A stretch of DNA of 64,000 bases from Flavipsychrobacter sp. (GCA_016786615.1 JAEUVX010000003.1:62001-126000); one strand, 5' to 3'; positions 1 to 8,775 are shown, numbered from the stretch's first letter. Made by a program: numbers and translations. Notes: generated from the sequence alone by a model not told the origin.

Positions 1-508
1 GATACTCTGTAGTATTGCTTTTTAAAAAATGTCTGCGGGCAGGAACGTTAAAGAACAGGTTTTTCACCATAATATTAGTACCCTGTGGGGCGGCGCAAGG
101 CTCCTGCTTCTTTACTTCTGTAGCTTCTATCACCAGATGGGTACCTGTTTCATTTTCCTGTCTGCGGGTTTTCAGTTCTACCTGTGCTACCGCAGCTACG
201 GATGCAAGCGCCTCTCCACGAAAACCCATCGTACGTATGGAAAATAAATCATTGATATCGCGGATTTTCGATGTCGCATGGCGTTCAAAACTCATACGTG
301 CGTCTGTGGGGCTCATGCCACTACCATTATCTATCACCTGTACCAACTCCTTACCCGCATCTTTCAGCACCAATTGCACCTCTGTAGCGCCCGCATCTAT
401 GGCATTCTCCAGTAATTCCTTCACCGCAGATGCGGGTCTTTGAATTACCTCTCCTGCCGCTATCTGGTTGGCTATATGGTCTGATAATAACTGAATGATA
501 TCGGGCAC
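1..508 (-). CDS. mutL: DNA mismatch repair protein MutL, N-terminal part (runs off the window)
   Basis: Mismatch-repair ATPase that couples MutS recognition to strand removal. The 169 visible residues are the GHKL ATPase domain: the motif [11 protein letters not shown] (catalytic Glu31 and Mg-binding Asn35), DNGSGM (Asp60) and [12 protein letters not shown] are all intact. The start is not ATG: reading back from the conserved [16 protein letters not shown] segment gives GTG at 508 (chosen) or TTG at 517. A TACCTTTG promoter box at 535-528 lies 19 nt upstream of the GTG, which leaves only a short leader. The C-terminal linker and dimerisation domain lie before position 1. Identity is very secure; the exact start is not. 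Confidence 0.96.
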   Translation of the reverse strand, partial: MPDIIQLLSDHIANQIAAGEVIQRPASAVKELLENAIDAGATEVQLVLKDAGKELVQVIDNGSGMSPTDARMSFERHATSKIRDINDLFSIRTMGFRGEALASVAAVAQVELKTRRQENETGTHLVIEATEVKKQEPCAAPQGTNIMVKNLFFNVPARRHFLKSNTTEY

Positions 509-527
509 TGCGCTCAATGAGTTTCCG

Positions 528-535
528 CAAAGGTA
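528..535 (-). promoter_or_regulatory. -7 promoter box (TACCTTTG) for mutL
   Basis: Perfect match to the Bacteroidota -7 consensus TAnnTTTG on the minus strand, 10-19 nt before the candidate mutL start codons. Confidence 0.7.
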
Positions 536-593
536 AGGTATAGGCAATGTAAAATTCAGACAGTCAATAACATGATAAAAATCATTTTTCAAC

Positions 594-757
594 AGAACGA
601 ATGTCATTTAATCGGGTAGTAATATATACCACCTTTGTATTGACAAGGCAACAAAACAAAAAACAAACTTTTTTTATCAAACAACATCGGCCTCAGTTTT
701 AGTTAGATATAGTGCATAATGGGTTTGCCGCCCCCTTTCCAGGGGGCGGGTGTTTTT
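594..757 (+). ncRNA. Candidate small RNA or short leader transcript with strong terminator
   Basis: This is the longest gene-free gap in the window (509-811). It holds, in order, a palindrome ATGATaaaaATCAT (572-585), the sequence ATCGGGTAGT (611-620), a near-consensus -7 box CACCTTTG (630-637), about 90 A-rich bases without a convincing ORF, then a perfect 8-bp GC hairpin (728-735 with 742-749, loop of 6) followed by GTGTTTTTATA. The hairpin has a T-tract only on the plus side, so it ends a plus-strand transcript, but no plus-strand gene lies upstream. The gene downstream has its own promoter box at 800-807. A short RNA of roughly 110 nt starting near 643 is the simplest reading. This is inference; no family is recognised. 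Confidence 0.4.
728..757 (+). terminator. Strong intrinsic terminator in the mutL/GH3 gap
   Basis: Stem CCGCCCCC/GGGGGCGG with loop TTTCCA, followed by GTGTTTTTATA. No T-tract on the other strand. It lies before, not after, the GH3 gene, so it would end a short upstream transcript. Confidence 0.75.
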
Positions 758-799
758 ATACTACTGCCCGCTTTCCCTTATTCATCCCAAACAATAGGC

Positions 800-807
800 T
801 ATATTTG
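800..807 (+). promoter_or_regulatory. -7 promoter box (TATATTTG) for the GH3 fusion gene
   Basis: Perfect TAnnTTTG, ending 4 nt before the ATG at 812. The transcript would be leaderless or nearly so, and this argues against the upstream ATG at 719. Confidence 0.65.
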
Positions 808-811
808 TTAT

Positions 812-3800
812 ATGGCGTTTGGTAAAAAACTCTTCATATCTGTTTCCTTTCTTATAACAATATTTTCACTGTGTGCGTCTGCACAACGCGGTCGCATTAC
901 AACAGGTACTGCTGCAACACCAATCAACCTGAAAGCTAAGTGGGTGGATAGCGTGTATAATAAACTGAGCGATACAGAACGTATCGGCCAGCTATATATG
1001 GTTGCAGCTTATAGTGGCGGTAAAGACTATAATGAAGAAAAAATCAAACAACTGATTTCAGAACGCCGTATTGGGGGTGTCATCTTTATGCAAGGTACTG
1101 CTGAAGCGCAGGCATCGCTTAATAATCTGTATCAGCAAATGTCTTATGTACCACTATTAGTTGCAATGGATGCTGAATGGGGATTGGGTATGCGTCTGAC
1201 CGGCATTAAGAATCTACCTAAATCGATGATGGTTGGCGCTACGCGCGATACTGCAATGGCATATAAACTTGGCGCTGCCATCGCACAACAATGCAAACGC
1301 ATGGGCGTGCATATCGACTTTGCACCTGTGGTAGATGTAAACAATAATCCAAATAATCCTATCATCAATGCACGCTCTTTTGGTGAAGATAAAATGCTGG
1401 TAACAAGGCTTGCGCTGGCATATATGCGTGGCCTGCAGGACAATGGCGTTATGGCATGTGCAAAACACTTCCCAGGACATGGCGATACGGATGCAGACTC
1501 ACACGAAGAACTACCCGTTATCAGCAAGAGTTCGTTTCAATTAGATACGCTGGAATTATACCCCTTCAAAGAACTGGCTCGTGCGGGCATTAAAAGCATT
1601 ATGGTTGCACATCTCAGTGTTCCTGCTTTTGAACCCGGCAAACGAATACCTACATCATTATCTAAAAATACCATTACCCATTTACTCAAAAACAAAATGG
1701 GCTACAAAGGATTAGTATTTACAGATGCGCTCAATATGAAAGGGGTAACGAAATTTTATACCCCGGGAGAAATAGACGTTCGCGCACTGAAAGCTGGGAA
1801 TGATATGTTGCTGATGTCTGAAGATGTAAGGGCGGGTATGTCGAAGATAACAGCAGCATTAGATAGCGGCACACTCACTTGGCAAGAGCTGGAACCGCGG
1901 ATCAAAAAAGTATTAGCGGCTAAATACGATGCAGGACTTCATAATTGGAAACCTATTGAAAGTGTACATGCAACTGAAGATGTAAACAGCGTGGTAATAC
2001 CTGTGCGGACAGCAGTGACCAGAAAAGCTGTTACGCTGGTGCGCGACAGGAATAACATCATACCTGACCTGCTCAACAGCCGCAAGCGCGTTGGTTATAT
2101 CGGCATCAATGCAAAAGACAGCAGTCATTTAGCTACCGCCCTGCTCGAAGCATTACCTGATATGAAAATGCAATGGTTGCCAAAGGGAAGTAACGCCTCG
2201 GCGACTAATAAAGTATTGGGCGCACTCAGCAGCAACGATATTACCATTGTTGGTATTCACAATATGAGTTTCTATCCTACAAATGGATTTTACTCACTTG
2301 ATGACCAACAAGTTTCATTAATAAAACAACTTGCCAATCGCCGCGATGTACTGATTGCATTAATGGGCAATCCATACCTGCTGAAAAACACCTGCGTAGT
2401 AGGTTCAGCAATTGTTACGTATGAAGATGACAGCCTGACAGAACAAGCTGTTGCCCGCGTACTGCTGCGTAAAGAAGATGCAAAAGGCATACTGCCCGTT
2501 TCTCCTTGTATTGATATGTGGACAGAGGGTTCGATATTGCTTGCATCCGGAAAAGCAGGTATGCCAAAAACAGACGAACTCATCAAAACAGATTATCCTG
2601 AAGATGCAGGCGTTATCAATAACAGCGCATTAGACAAGCTTGATATGTTTTTGCAACGCAGTATTGTTGATGGTGCTTTCCCGGGATGCAGGGTATTAGC
2701 TGCAAAAGATGGTAAGGTATTTTATGATAAATCTTTCGGCTATTACGATTATTCAAAAAAACAGGCTGTTGCTGATAATACAATCTACGACATAGCATCT
2801 GTTACTAAAGTAGCTGCAACAACCTTAGCAGTAATGCGCCTTTACGAAAATGGCAAACTGAACCTCGACAAAACCATTGGCGATTACCTGCCTTGGGTAA
2901 AAGGAACTGATAAAGCCGGATTGAAAATAAAAGACTTGCTGTTGCATCAGGCGGGGCTCAAAAGCTGGATACCATTCTACAAAGAAACGCTTGGTGAAAA
3001 AAACAGCCTGAAGCCTGAATTGTATAGCAACAAGCCCGACAATAATAAATGGATAGAAGTAGCTAAAAACCTGTATTTGCGTGGCGACTATACAGATACT
3101 ATCTGGAACAGAGTACTGAACAGCCCGCTCGAGAATAAAGGCAAAAGTATTTACAGCGATCTTGACTTCTACTTCCTTGCAGCTATTGCTGAAAAGATAA
3201 CAGGACAGCATATTGATAAATATGTTGACGAACAATTTTACAAACCACTTGGTTTGAAACACACTGCATACAACCCTTTGAAGAAATTTAAGGAAACAGA
3301 TATTGCCCCGACAGAGAATGATATATTCTTCCGTCATCAGCAGATAAGGGGTTATGTACACGATCAGGGTGCTGCAATGATGGGTGGTGTGGCTGGCCAT
3401 GCCGGCATTTTTTCTACCGCCAACGATGTGGCTGTTATTTTCCAGATGTTGCTGAATAAAGGCACATACAAAGGACAGCGTTATTTCAAGAAAGAAACAG
3501 TTGAAAAGTTTACTGCATACAACTCACTCATCAGCCGCAAAGGACTTGGCTTTGACAAACCTAAAGAAGATAAAGACGATGGGGGCCCTTCGGGCAATAG
3601 AAGCAGTGGCTATGCATTCGGTCATCAGGGCTTTACAGGTACCTGCGCATGGGCCGACCCTGCAACGGGTATTGTATTCATCTTCCTGTCAAACAGGGTA
3701 CACCCATCTGCGGAAAACGGAGGTATTAATCGCCTGAGTGTACGCACCATCGCACAAGACTATATCTACGAGGCGCTTGGCTTTGGCATCAACCACGAAC

Positions 3801-3847
3801 GTCCTGCTGTGTATAAAACACAAATAGCACAAAACGCTAATAAATAG
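812..3847 (+). CDS. Secreted GH3 beta-N-acetylglucosaminidase fused to a serine beta-lactamase-type hydrolase
   Basis: 1011 residues. An N-terminal signal peptide (about 1-25, ending SLCASAQ) sends it to the periplasm or surface. Residues about 40-370 are a glycoside hydrolase family 3 domain with the NagZ-type motif KHFPGHGDTDADSH at 218-231 (Asp-His dyad D229/H231) and nucleophile D305 in FTDALNMKGV. A GH3 C-terminal-like segment follows to about 600. The last 380 residues are a class-C beta-lactamase fold: SVTK at 663-666, YSD at 781-783 (replacing YxN) and HQG at 938-940. NagZ enzymes cleave GlcNAc-anhydroMurNAc, so a cell-wall recycling role with a peptide- or ester-cleaving partner domain is likely; substrate is inferred. 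ATG 812 is chosen over 719 because the signal peptide begins there and a promoter box ends 4 nt before it. Confidence 0.9.
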   Translation: MAFGKKLFISVSFLITIFSLCASAQRGRITTGTAATPINLKAKWVDSVYNKLSDTERIGQLYMVAAYSGGKDYNEEKIKQLISERRIGGVIFMQGTAEAQASLNNLYQQMSYVPLLVAMDAEWGLGMRLTGIKNLPKSMMVGATRDTAMAYKLGAAIAQQCKRMGVHIDFAPVVDVNNNPNNPIINARSFGEDKMLVTRLALAYMRGLQDNGVMACAKHFPGHGDTDADSHEELPVISKSSFQLDTLELYPFKELARAGIKSIMVAHLSVPAFEPGKRIPTSLSKNTITHLLKNKMGYKGLVFTDALNMKGVTKFYTPGEIDVRALKAGNDMLLMSEDVRAGMSKITAALDSGTLTWQELEPRIKKVLAAKYDAGLHNWKPIESVHATEDVNSVVIPVRTAVTRKAVTLVRDRNNIIPDLLNSRKRVGYIGINAKDSSHLATALLEALPDMKMQWLPKGSNASATNKVLGALSSNDITIVGIHNMSFYPTNGFYSLDDQQVSLIKQLANRRDVLIALMGNPYLLKNTCVVGSAIVTYEDDSLTEQAVARVLLRKEDAKGILPVSPCIDMWTEGSILLASGKAGMPKTDELIKTDYPEDAGVINNSALDKLDMFLQRSIVDGAFPGCRVLAAKDGKVFYDKSFGYYDYSKKQAVADNTIYDIASVTKVAATTLAVMRLYENGKLNLDKTIGDYLPWVKGTDKAGLKIKDLLLHQAGLKSWIPFYKETLGEKNSLKPELYSNKPDNNKWIEVAKNLYLRGDYTDTIWNRVLNSPLENKGKSIYSDLDFYFLAAIAEKITGQHIDKYVDEQFYKPLGLKHTAYNPLKKFKETDIAPTENDIFFRHQQIRGYVHDQGAAMMGGVAGHAGIFSTANDVAVIFQMLLNKGTYKGQRYFKKETVEKFTAYNSLISRKGLGFDKPKEDKDDGGPSGNRSSGYAFGHQGFTGTCAWADPATGIVFIFLSNRVHPSAENGGINRLSVRTIAQDYIYEALGFGINHERPAVYKTQIAQNANK

Positions 3848-3892
3848 CATATTTTCAGCTATTTCGCTATTGAGGCATTAAGTCATTAAAGC

Positions 3893-3900
3893 TATCTTTG
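3893..3900 (+). promoter_or_regulatory. -7 promoter box (TATCTTTG) for the E1 dehydrogenase
   Basis: Perfect TAnnTTTG, 18 nt before the ATG at 3919. A TTG at 3870-3872 is spaced 20 bp upstream, as expected for the -33 element. Confidence 0.7.
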
Positions 3901-3918
3901 CCAGCACAAATACCACGT

Positions 3919-5898
3919 ATGCAATTCGACAAAAGCGGCCTTGATAGTTATAAACTGATAGAACTTTACAGCGAACTGGTTCGTCCACGCATGATAGAGG
4001 AGAAAATGCTTGTTCTCCTTCGTCAGGGGCGCATCAGCAAATGGTTTAGTGGTATAGGACAGGAAGCTATTTCTATAGGTGCTACCATGGCACTGGATAA
4101 AGACGAATATGTAATGCCGCTGCACCGCAACCTCGGTGTATTCACAGCCCGCAAAATGCCGTTCGATAAACTCTTTATGCAATGGCAGGGCAAGAAAGAA
4201 GGTTTCAGTAAAGGCCGCGAACGTTCTTTTCACTTTGGTGCAAACGAGTATCACATCTGTGGTATGATATCGCACCTGGGCCCGCAACTGGCTATTGCAG
4301 ATGGTATAGCACTGGCACACAAACTGCGCAAAGACAATAAAGTATCTGTGGCGTTCAGCGGTGATGGCGGCACCAGTGAAGGTGATTTTCACGAAGCACT
4401 GAACGTAGCTGCAGTATGGGGTTTGCCTGTTATCTTCATTATAGAGAATAATGGTTATGGCCTTAGCACGCCTGTCAACGAACAGTTTGTTTGTAATCAA
4501 CTGGCCGACCGCGCAGTTGGTTATGGCATGAAGGGCATCACCATTGATGGGAACAACATCCTCGAAGTTTATAAGACCATCAAAGAAGCACGTGAATACT
4601 GCATTAAAGAGCAGAAGCCGATACTGATAGAGTGTATGACCTTCCGTATGCGCGGCCACGAAGAGGCAAGCGGCGTGAAGTATGTACCGAAAGAACTGTT
4701 TGAAGAATGGGGTAAGAAAGACCCTGTTGCCAACTACGAAGCATACCTGTTGCAACAAGGTATTCTTACAGAAGCCATCATACAAGAGATACGCGACAGA
4801 ATACAAAAGGATATAGAAGATGGTCTTGCTACAGGCTTTTCGGCAGCAGCTGTTGTTGCAGATACTGCTGAAGAAGTTGCAGATGTATATGCACCATGCA
4901 ACATCATTACAACTATGCCTGCAACACCTGCAAAGTCTGAAAAGAAATTCATACAGGCCATTAGCGATGGTTTGAGGCAGAGCATGGAAAAGCACAACAA
5001 CCTTGTGCTGATGGGACAGGACATTGCAGAATATGGTGGTGCATTTAAAGTAACAGAAGGTTTCGTAGCACAGTTTGGTAAAGAACGAGTACGAAATACA
5101 CCACTTTGCGAAAGCGCTATCGTAGGCACTGCACTGGGTCTTTCTATCAAAGGTTTTAAATCTATGATGGAAATGCAGTTTGCCGATTTTGTAACGGTGG
5201 GCTTCAACCAGATAATAAACAACCTTGCCAAGATACACTATCGCTGGGGGCAGAATGCCGATGTGGTAGTGCGTATGCCAACAGGTGGTGGCGTAGGCGC
5301 AGGCCCATTCCACTCGCAGAGCAACGAGGCATGGTTTACACATACACCTGGCTTAAAAGTCGTTTACCCATCTACACCCGAAGATGCGAAAGGCTTGCTG
5401 ATAGCCGCCATTGAAGACCCTAACCCTGTTATGTTCTTCGAGCACAAAGCACTGTACCGCAGCATCAGCGGTTTGGTACCTAATGATTATTATACAATTG
5501 AGATAGGCAAGGCAAGGCACGTACAAGCCGGTGAAGATATCAGCATCATTACCTATGGTAGTGGTGTACACTGGGCTACAGACTATGCAGCACAACATCC
5601 TGATGTATCGATAGACATCCTCGACCTGCGTTCATTACTGCCACTCGACTACGATGCTGTACGTGCAGCAGTACAACGCACAGGCAAGGTATTGCTCCTG
5701 CACGAAGACACATTGTTTGGTGGTATTGGTGGCGAGCTGGCTGCATGGGTTTCGGAGAACTGCTTCGAGTTATTAGATGCACCTATAGTTCGTTGTGCCA
5801 GCCTGGATACACCTGTACCATTTGCCATAGAACTGGAACAAAACTACCTTGCTAAGAGCAGGCTGCACGAAAGTGTACAAAAACTAATGGCTTATTAA
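3919..5898 (+). CDS. Thiamine-dependent 2-oxoacid dehydrogenase E1, alpha and beta subunits fused
   Basis: 659 residues. E1 decarboxylates a 2-oxoacid (branched-chain oxoacid or pyruvate type) and passes the acyl group to the lipoyl arm of E2. Residues about 1-335 are the alpha half with the thiamine-diphosphate motif GDG (148-150) to NN (177-178). Residues about 340-659 are the beta half, starting near KKFIQAISDGLRQSMEKHNN and including PTGGGVGAGPFHSQS. Most bacteria encode the halves separately; fused forms are known in Bacteroidota. No E2 or E3 gene is nearby, so they must be elsewhere. The in-frame TTG at 3898 lies inside the promoter box, so ATG 3919 is the start. Substrate is undetermined. 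Confidence 0.92.
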   Translation: MQFDKSGLDSYKLIELYSELVRPRMIEEKMLVLLRQGRISKWFSGIGQEAISIGATMALDKDEYVMPLHRNLGVFTARKMPFDKLFMQWQGKKEGFSKGRERSFHFGANEYHICGMISHLGPQLAIADGIALAHKLRKDNKVSVAFSGDGGTSEGDFHEALNVAAVWGLPVIFIIENNGYGLSTPVNEQFVCNQLADRAVGYGMKGITIDGNNILEVYKTIKEAREYCIKEQKPILIECMTFRMRGHEEASGVKYVPKELFEEWGKKDPVANYEAYLLQQGILTEAIIQEIRDRIQKDIEDGLATGFSAAAVVADTAEEVADVYAPCNIITTMPATPAKSEKKFIQAISDGLRQSMEKHNNLVLMGQDIAEYGGAFKVTEGFVAQFGKERVRNTPLCESAIVGTALGLSIKGFKSMMEMQFADFVTVGFNQIINNLAKIHYRWGQNADVVVRMPTGGGVGAGPFHSQSNEAWFTHTPGLKVVYPSTPEDAKGLLIAAIEDPNPVMFFEHKALYRSISGLVPNDYYTIEIGKARHVQAGEDISIITYGSGVHWATDYAAQHPDVSIDILDLRSLLPLDYDAVRAAVQRTGKVLLLHEDTLFGGIGGELAAWVSENCFELLDAPIVRCASLDTPVPFAIELEQNYLAKSRLHESVQKLMAY

Positions 5899-5933
5899 AC
5901 TCTTTATTACTTTAGTAAAAGAACAGATAAATC

Positions 5934-6791
5934 ATGCGTTCATTCAATCTATTAATAATAGCGGGTGCTATACTATTACAGTCTTGCGGCAATGATAGCC
6001 CTAACAGGGGGAAACCTATTGTATTGGGCGACCCTGCTACGATTGTAACAGAAACTGACTCTCAGTATCTGCAGGATTTTGTCGCAGATGTAAAACCACT
6101 ACAGCCTGTAACAACCGAACTACCCGCTACAGATACTGCAGTGCAAACCGAAGCTCCAAAAGAAGAAACTAAACCGGAGGAACAAACTCAGACAGCAGAA
6201 CAAAAAGCAGAAGAGAAAACTGCAGCAGCTCCAAAAGGCAACGGACTAAAAGTTGAATTTAAAGAGATCACAATACTGATACCTAATATTGGTACCCGAA
6301 CATACAAACAACAGGATACACGAAAAGCTAATGGTGCTACTTATGAAATAACAAGCGGTACATTGGTTGGCAACCAGATAAAAACAGGTGGTGGAACTGT
6401 GACCAAAGTATCGCAACGCTACCAGACTGTAATAGTTGTGAAAAACAACCTAGGGACACTGGTACTTGAATCACTGAACCGTACTACCGACTGGCAAACG
6501 CTAAAGGGAGGTAACAATACTTACAACATTACAGGCTTGGGCAATAATCAACTACAATACATCAAAGCTAGCCCTTCTGCAATAAAGAATGCTGTAACAC
6601 GTGCCGCACGCAACAAACGCATGAACCGTGCTACCGAACAGAAGTGGTTGAAGTCTGTAAGTAAAGTACGCGATGCGAATGACAAGCCACTTGTCGTATT
6701 GCTCCGCAGTGTGATGTGGAAGATTGAAGGCAAAGATGCAAATGGCAAGACCTATCAGAAACAATTGAGGATAGACATTCCGCTTAAATAA
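5934..6791 (+). CDS. Lipoprotein of unknown function
   Basis: 285 residues. A lipoprotein signal peptide ends in LLQSC (Cys18). Residues about 55-105 are rich in Thr, Pro, Glu and Lys and are probably a flexible linker. The remaining 180 residues are a basic, Thr/Asn-rich domain, with VKNNLGTLVLESLNRTTDW and two arginine/lysine-rich stretches near 220-240, that I do not recognise. It follows the E1 gene by 35 nt and shares the bidirectional terminator at 6793-6819 with ridA. Envelope location is well supported; function is unknown. Confidence 0.8.
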   Translation: MRSFNLLIIAGAILLQSCGNDSPNRGKPIVLGDPATIVTETDSQYLQDFVADVKPLQPVTTELPATDTAVQTEAPKEETKPEEQTQTAEQKAEEKTAAAPKGNGLKVEFKEITILIPNIGTRTYKQQDTRKANGATYEITSGTLVGNQIKTGGGTVTKVSQRYQTVIVVKNNLGTLVLESLNRTTDWQTLKGGNNTYNITGLGNNQLQYIKASPSAIKNAVTRAARNKRMNRATEQKWLKSVSKVRDANDKPLVVLLRSVMWKIEGKDANGKTYQKQLRIDIPLK

Positions 6792-6792
6792 C

Positions 6793-6819
6793 AAAAGCCC
6801 CGAGCAATTCGGGGCTTTT
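6793..6819. terminator. Bidirectional terminator between the lipoprotein gene and ridA
   Basis: AAAAGCCCCGA / TCGGGGCTTTT with a 5-nt loop; T-tracts on both strands, between convergent genes. Confidence 0.85.
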
Positions 6820-6823
6820 CATT

Positions 6824-7237
6824 TTAGTCTATTGTTGCTATACACTTCAGCTCTATAGCTATAGGTGTAGGCAATGAGTTTATCTCTACCGTCGTGCGGC
6901 AAGGTTGATTGTCTTTAAAGTACTCTGCATATATCTCGTTGTACGTTGCAAAGTCGCGCTTCATGTTTACGAGGAATACGGTAACATCAACCAGCTTGTC
7001 CCAGCTACTGCCGCTTTCTTCCAATACTATCTTCACGTTATCAAATACATTGCGGCATTGTGCTGCAAAATCAAATTCAAGGAAGTTGCCGTTCTTATCC
7101 AGCTTCAATCCCGGAATCTCATTAGTAACAGTACGCGGGCCTATGCCTGAAAGAAACAGCAGGTTGCCTACACGGCGTGCATGCGGATACAATCCTACCG
7201 GTGCCGGTGCTTTATCTGTAGATATACGTTCGCTCAT
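6824..7237 (-). CDS. RidA-family protein, probable 2-aminomuconate deaminase
   Basis: 137 residues, the usual RidA/YjgF length. These trimeric enzymes hydrolyse enamines or imines with release of ammonia. Conserved signatures include LFLSGIGPR near 27-35 and CRTTVEINSLP with the substrate-binding Arg114, then a Glu at 129. It lies 37 nt downstream of an aldehyde dehydrogenase of the aminomuconate-semialdehyde type, which suggests it is the aminomuconate deaminase of tryptophan (kynurenine) breakdown rather than a general RidA; that assignment is inference. It has its own perfect promoter box (TACTTTTG, 7253-7246), 8 nt before the ATG. Confidence 0.85.
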   Translation of the reverse strand: MSERISTDKAPAPVGLYPHARRVGNLLFLSGIGPRTVTNEIPGLKLDKNGNFLEFDFAAQCRNVFDNVKIVLEESGSSWDKLVDVTVFLVNMKRDFATYNEIYAEYFKDNQPCRTTVEINSLPTPIAIELKCIATID

Positions 7238-7245
7238 AATTATAT

Positions 7246-7253
7246 CAAAAGTA
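7246..7253 (-). promoter_or_regulatory. -7 promoter box (TACTTTTG) for the RidA gene
   Basis: Perfect TAnnTTTG on the minus strand, 8 nt before the ATG at 7237, in the 37-nt gap after the aldehyde dehydrogenase. Confidence 0.6.
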
Positions 7254-7274
7254 AAAAGTCAAATAATAAAATGC

Positions 7275-8732
7275 TTATAAATCAATACACACATTCTTTA
7301 CATCCGTGAAAAACTTCAGTGCATCCCAACCGCCTTCGCGGCCTACGCCTGAGTTTTTGAAACCCCCGAATGGTGTACGCAAATCGCGCAGCAACCAGCA
7401 ATTTACCCAAATGATGCCGCTGTGTACTTTTGCAGCCACACGGTTGGCACGGCTCACATCCTGTGTCCATATAGTAGCAGCAAGGCCATAGTCGCTGCAG
7501 TTTGCCAGCTCCAGTGCTTCGTCCTCTGTTTTAAAAGACTGTATCGTCACCACCGGGCCGAATATCTCTTCCATGTTGGTACGGCAGTTTGGCCCCAACC
7601 CTTCAATAATTGTTGGCTCTATAAAGTAACCATTCTCGCAACGGCCTGTGCCTTTTACGGCATTGCCACCCAGCAATATTTTACCGCCTTCCTGCTTTGC
7701 CAGTTCTATACAGCTCATCACTTTATCAAAGTGCATTTTGCTTACCACGGCGCCTTGTCTGCTGTTATCATCCAAAGGATCACCAACAGTCAGTTTTTTT
7801 GCTTTCTCTATAAACTCTGCTTTGAATTTTTCGTAGATGCTTTCTTCTACCAGTATGCGGCTACCGCACAGGCATATCTGCCCCTGATTGGCAAATGAAG
7901 ATTGCAACGTTGTACGCATCATCTTTCCCCAATCGCAATCGGCAAAAATGATGTTCGGGTTTTTACCACCCAGCTCCAGCGATATTTTTTTGAACATCGG
8001 CGCAGCTACTGCAGCTATTTCCTTACCCGCACGTGTACTACCTGTAAATGATATGGCTTTTATTTCGGGATGCGATACGATGGCAGAGCCACAGTTAGGG
8101 CCATTGCCGTGCAGTATATTCAGCACACCTGCAGGCAGTCCTGCTTCTTTACATATCAGGCTCAACAGGTAGCCCGTCATTGGTGTTACTTCACTTGGCT
8201 TAGATACTACACAATTACCCGCTGCCAGTGCAGGTGCTATCTTCCAAGTAAAGAGGTACAACGGCAGATTCCACGGAGAGATACAACCCACTACACCAAT
8301 TGGCTGGCGCAGTGTATAGTTCACTGTACCATTTTCCATATTATGGCTTTCGGTAGCAAAGTGCATCAGCCCTGTTGCAAAAAAGCGGAAGTTGCTGGAT
8401 GCACGCGGTATATCTACACGCTTGCTCAGCCACAGTGGTTTACCGTTATCATTCGTTTCTGCCAATGCCAGTGCGTCCAGATTCCGGTCTATCAGCTCGG
8501 CTATGCGGTTCAATATGCGAAACTTCTCCTCTGCAGGTGTAGTACTCCACGCAGGGAAAGCTGCTTTTGCCGCGGTGACAGCCTCTTCCACATCCTGTGC
8601 GGTGCTATCGGGTATATAACTATATACCTCGCCCGTTGCAGGGTTTACGTTATCAATGTATTGACCATTGGCAGGTGCTTTCAGTTCACCGCCTATATAG
8701 TTTAATATCTTCTCAGGAGCTTTCAAATCCAT
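7275..8732 (-). CDS. Aldehyde dehydrogenase, 2-aminomuconate / 2-hydroxymuconate semialdehyde type
   Basis: 485 residues, the normal length for the NAD-dependent aldehyde dehydrogenase superfamily. Visible motifs: FTGSTRAGKEI (cofactor), LELGGKNP (general base Glu) and NQGQICLCGSR with catalytic Cys287. The C-terminal VNCWLLRDLRTPFGG is typical of the ALDH8-like group that oxidises aminomuconate or hydroxymuconate semialdehyde. With the adjacent RidA protein this points to the lower kynurenine pathway. ATG 8732 is chosen because a perfect promoter box (8744-8737) ends 4 nt before it; the longer reading to 8795 runs through that promoter. Tandem GCAACAAA repeats lie just upstream. Confidence 0.9.
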   Translation of the reverse strand: MDLKAPEKILNYIGGELKAPANGQYIDNVNPATGEVYSYIPDSTAQDVEEAVTAAKAAFPAWSTTPAEEKFRILNRIAELIDRNLDALALAETNDNGKPLWLSKRVDIPRASSNFRFFATGLMHFATESHNMENGTVNYTLRQPIGVVGCISPWNLPLYLFTWKIAPALAAGNCVVSKPSEVTPMTGYLLSLICKEAGLPAGVLNILHGNGPNCGSAIVSHPEIKAISFTGSTRAGKEIAAVAAPMFKKISLELGGKNPNIIFADCDWGKMMRTTLQSSFANQGQICLCGSRILVEESIYEKFKAEFIEKAKKLTVGDPLDDNSRQGAVVSKMHFDKVMSCIELAKQEGGKILLGGNAVKGTGRCENGYFIEPTIIEGLGPNCRTNMEEIFGPVVTIQSFKTEDEALELANCSDYGLAATIWTQDVSRANRVAAKVHSGIIWVNCWLLRDLRTPFGGFKNSGVGREGGWDALKFFTDVKNVCIDL

Positions 8733-8736
8733 TGTG

Positions 8737-8744
8737 CAAAGGTA
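8737..8744 (-). promoter_or_regulatory. -7 promoter box (TACCTTTG) for the aldehyde dehydrogenase
   Basis: Perfect TAnnTTTG, 4 nt before the ATG at 8732; the mRNA would be leaderless or nearly so. Confidence 0.65.
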
Positions 8745-8775
8745 ATGGCTTCTTGATATATCAGTACTAATGGTA

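Noticed and set aside
601-702. 33-codon ORF spanning the -7 box in the mutL/GH3 gap
   Set aside because: It would start before its own promoter and has no recognisable product or translation signal.
719-811. Longer N-terminus of the GH3 fusion (start at 719)
   Set aside because: The extension runs through the hairpin terminator and promoter box and disrupts a clean signal peptide at 812.
3892-5343. Long antisense reading frame (483 codons) opposite the E1 gene
   Set aside because: It mirrors the E1 codons, has a Cys/Tyr/His/Phe-rich product unlike any family, and no promoter or terminator; the plus-strand protein is unmistakable.
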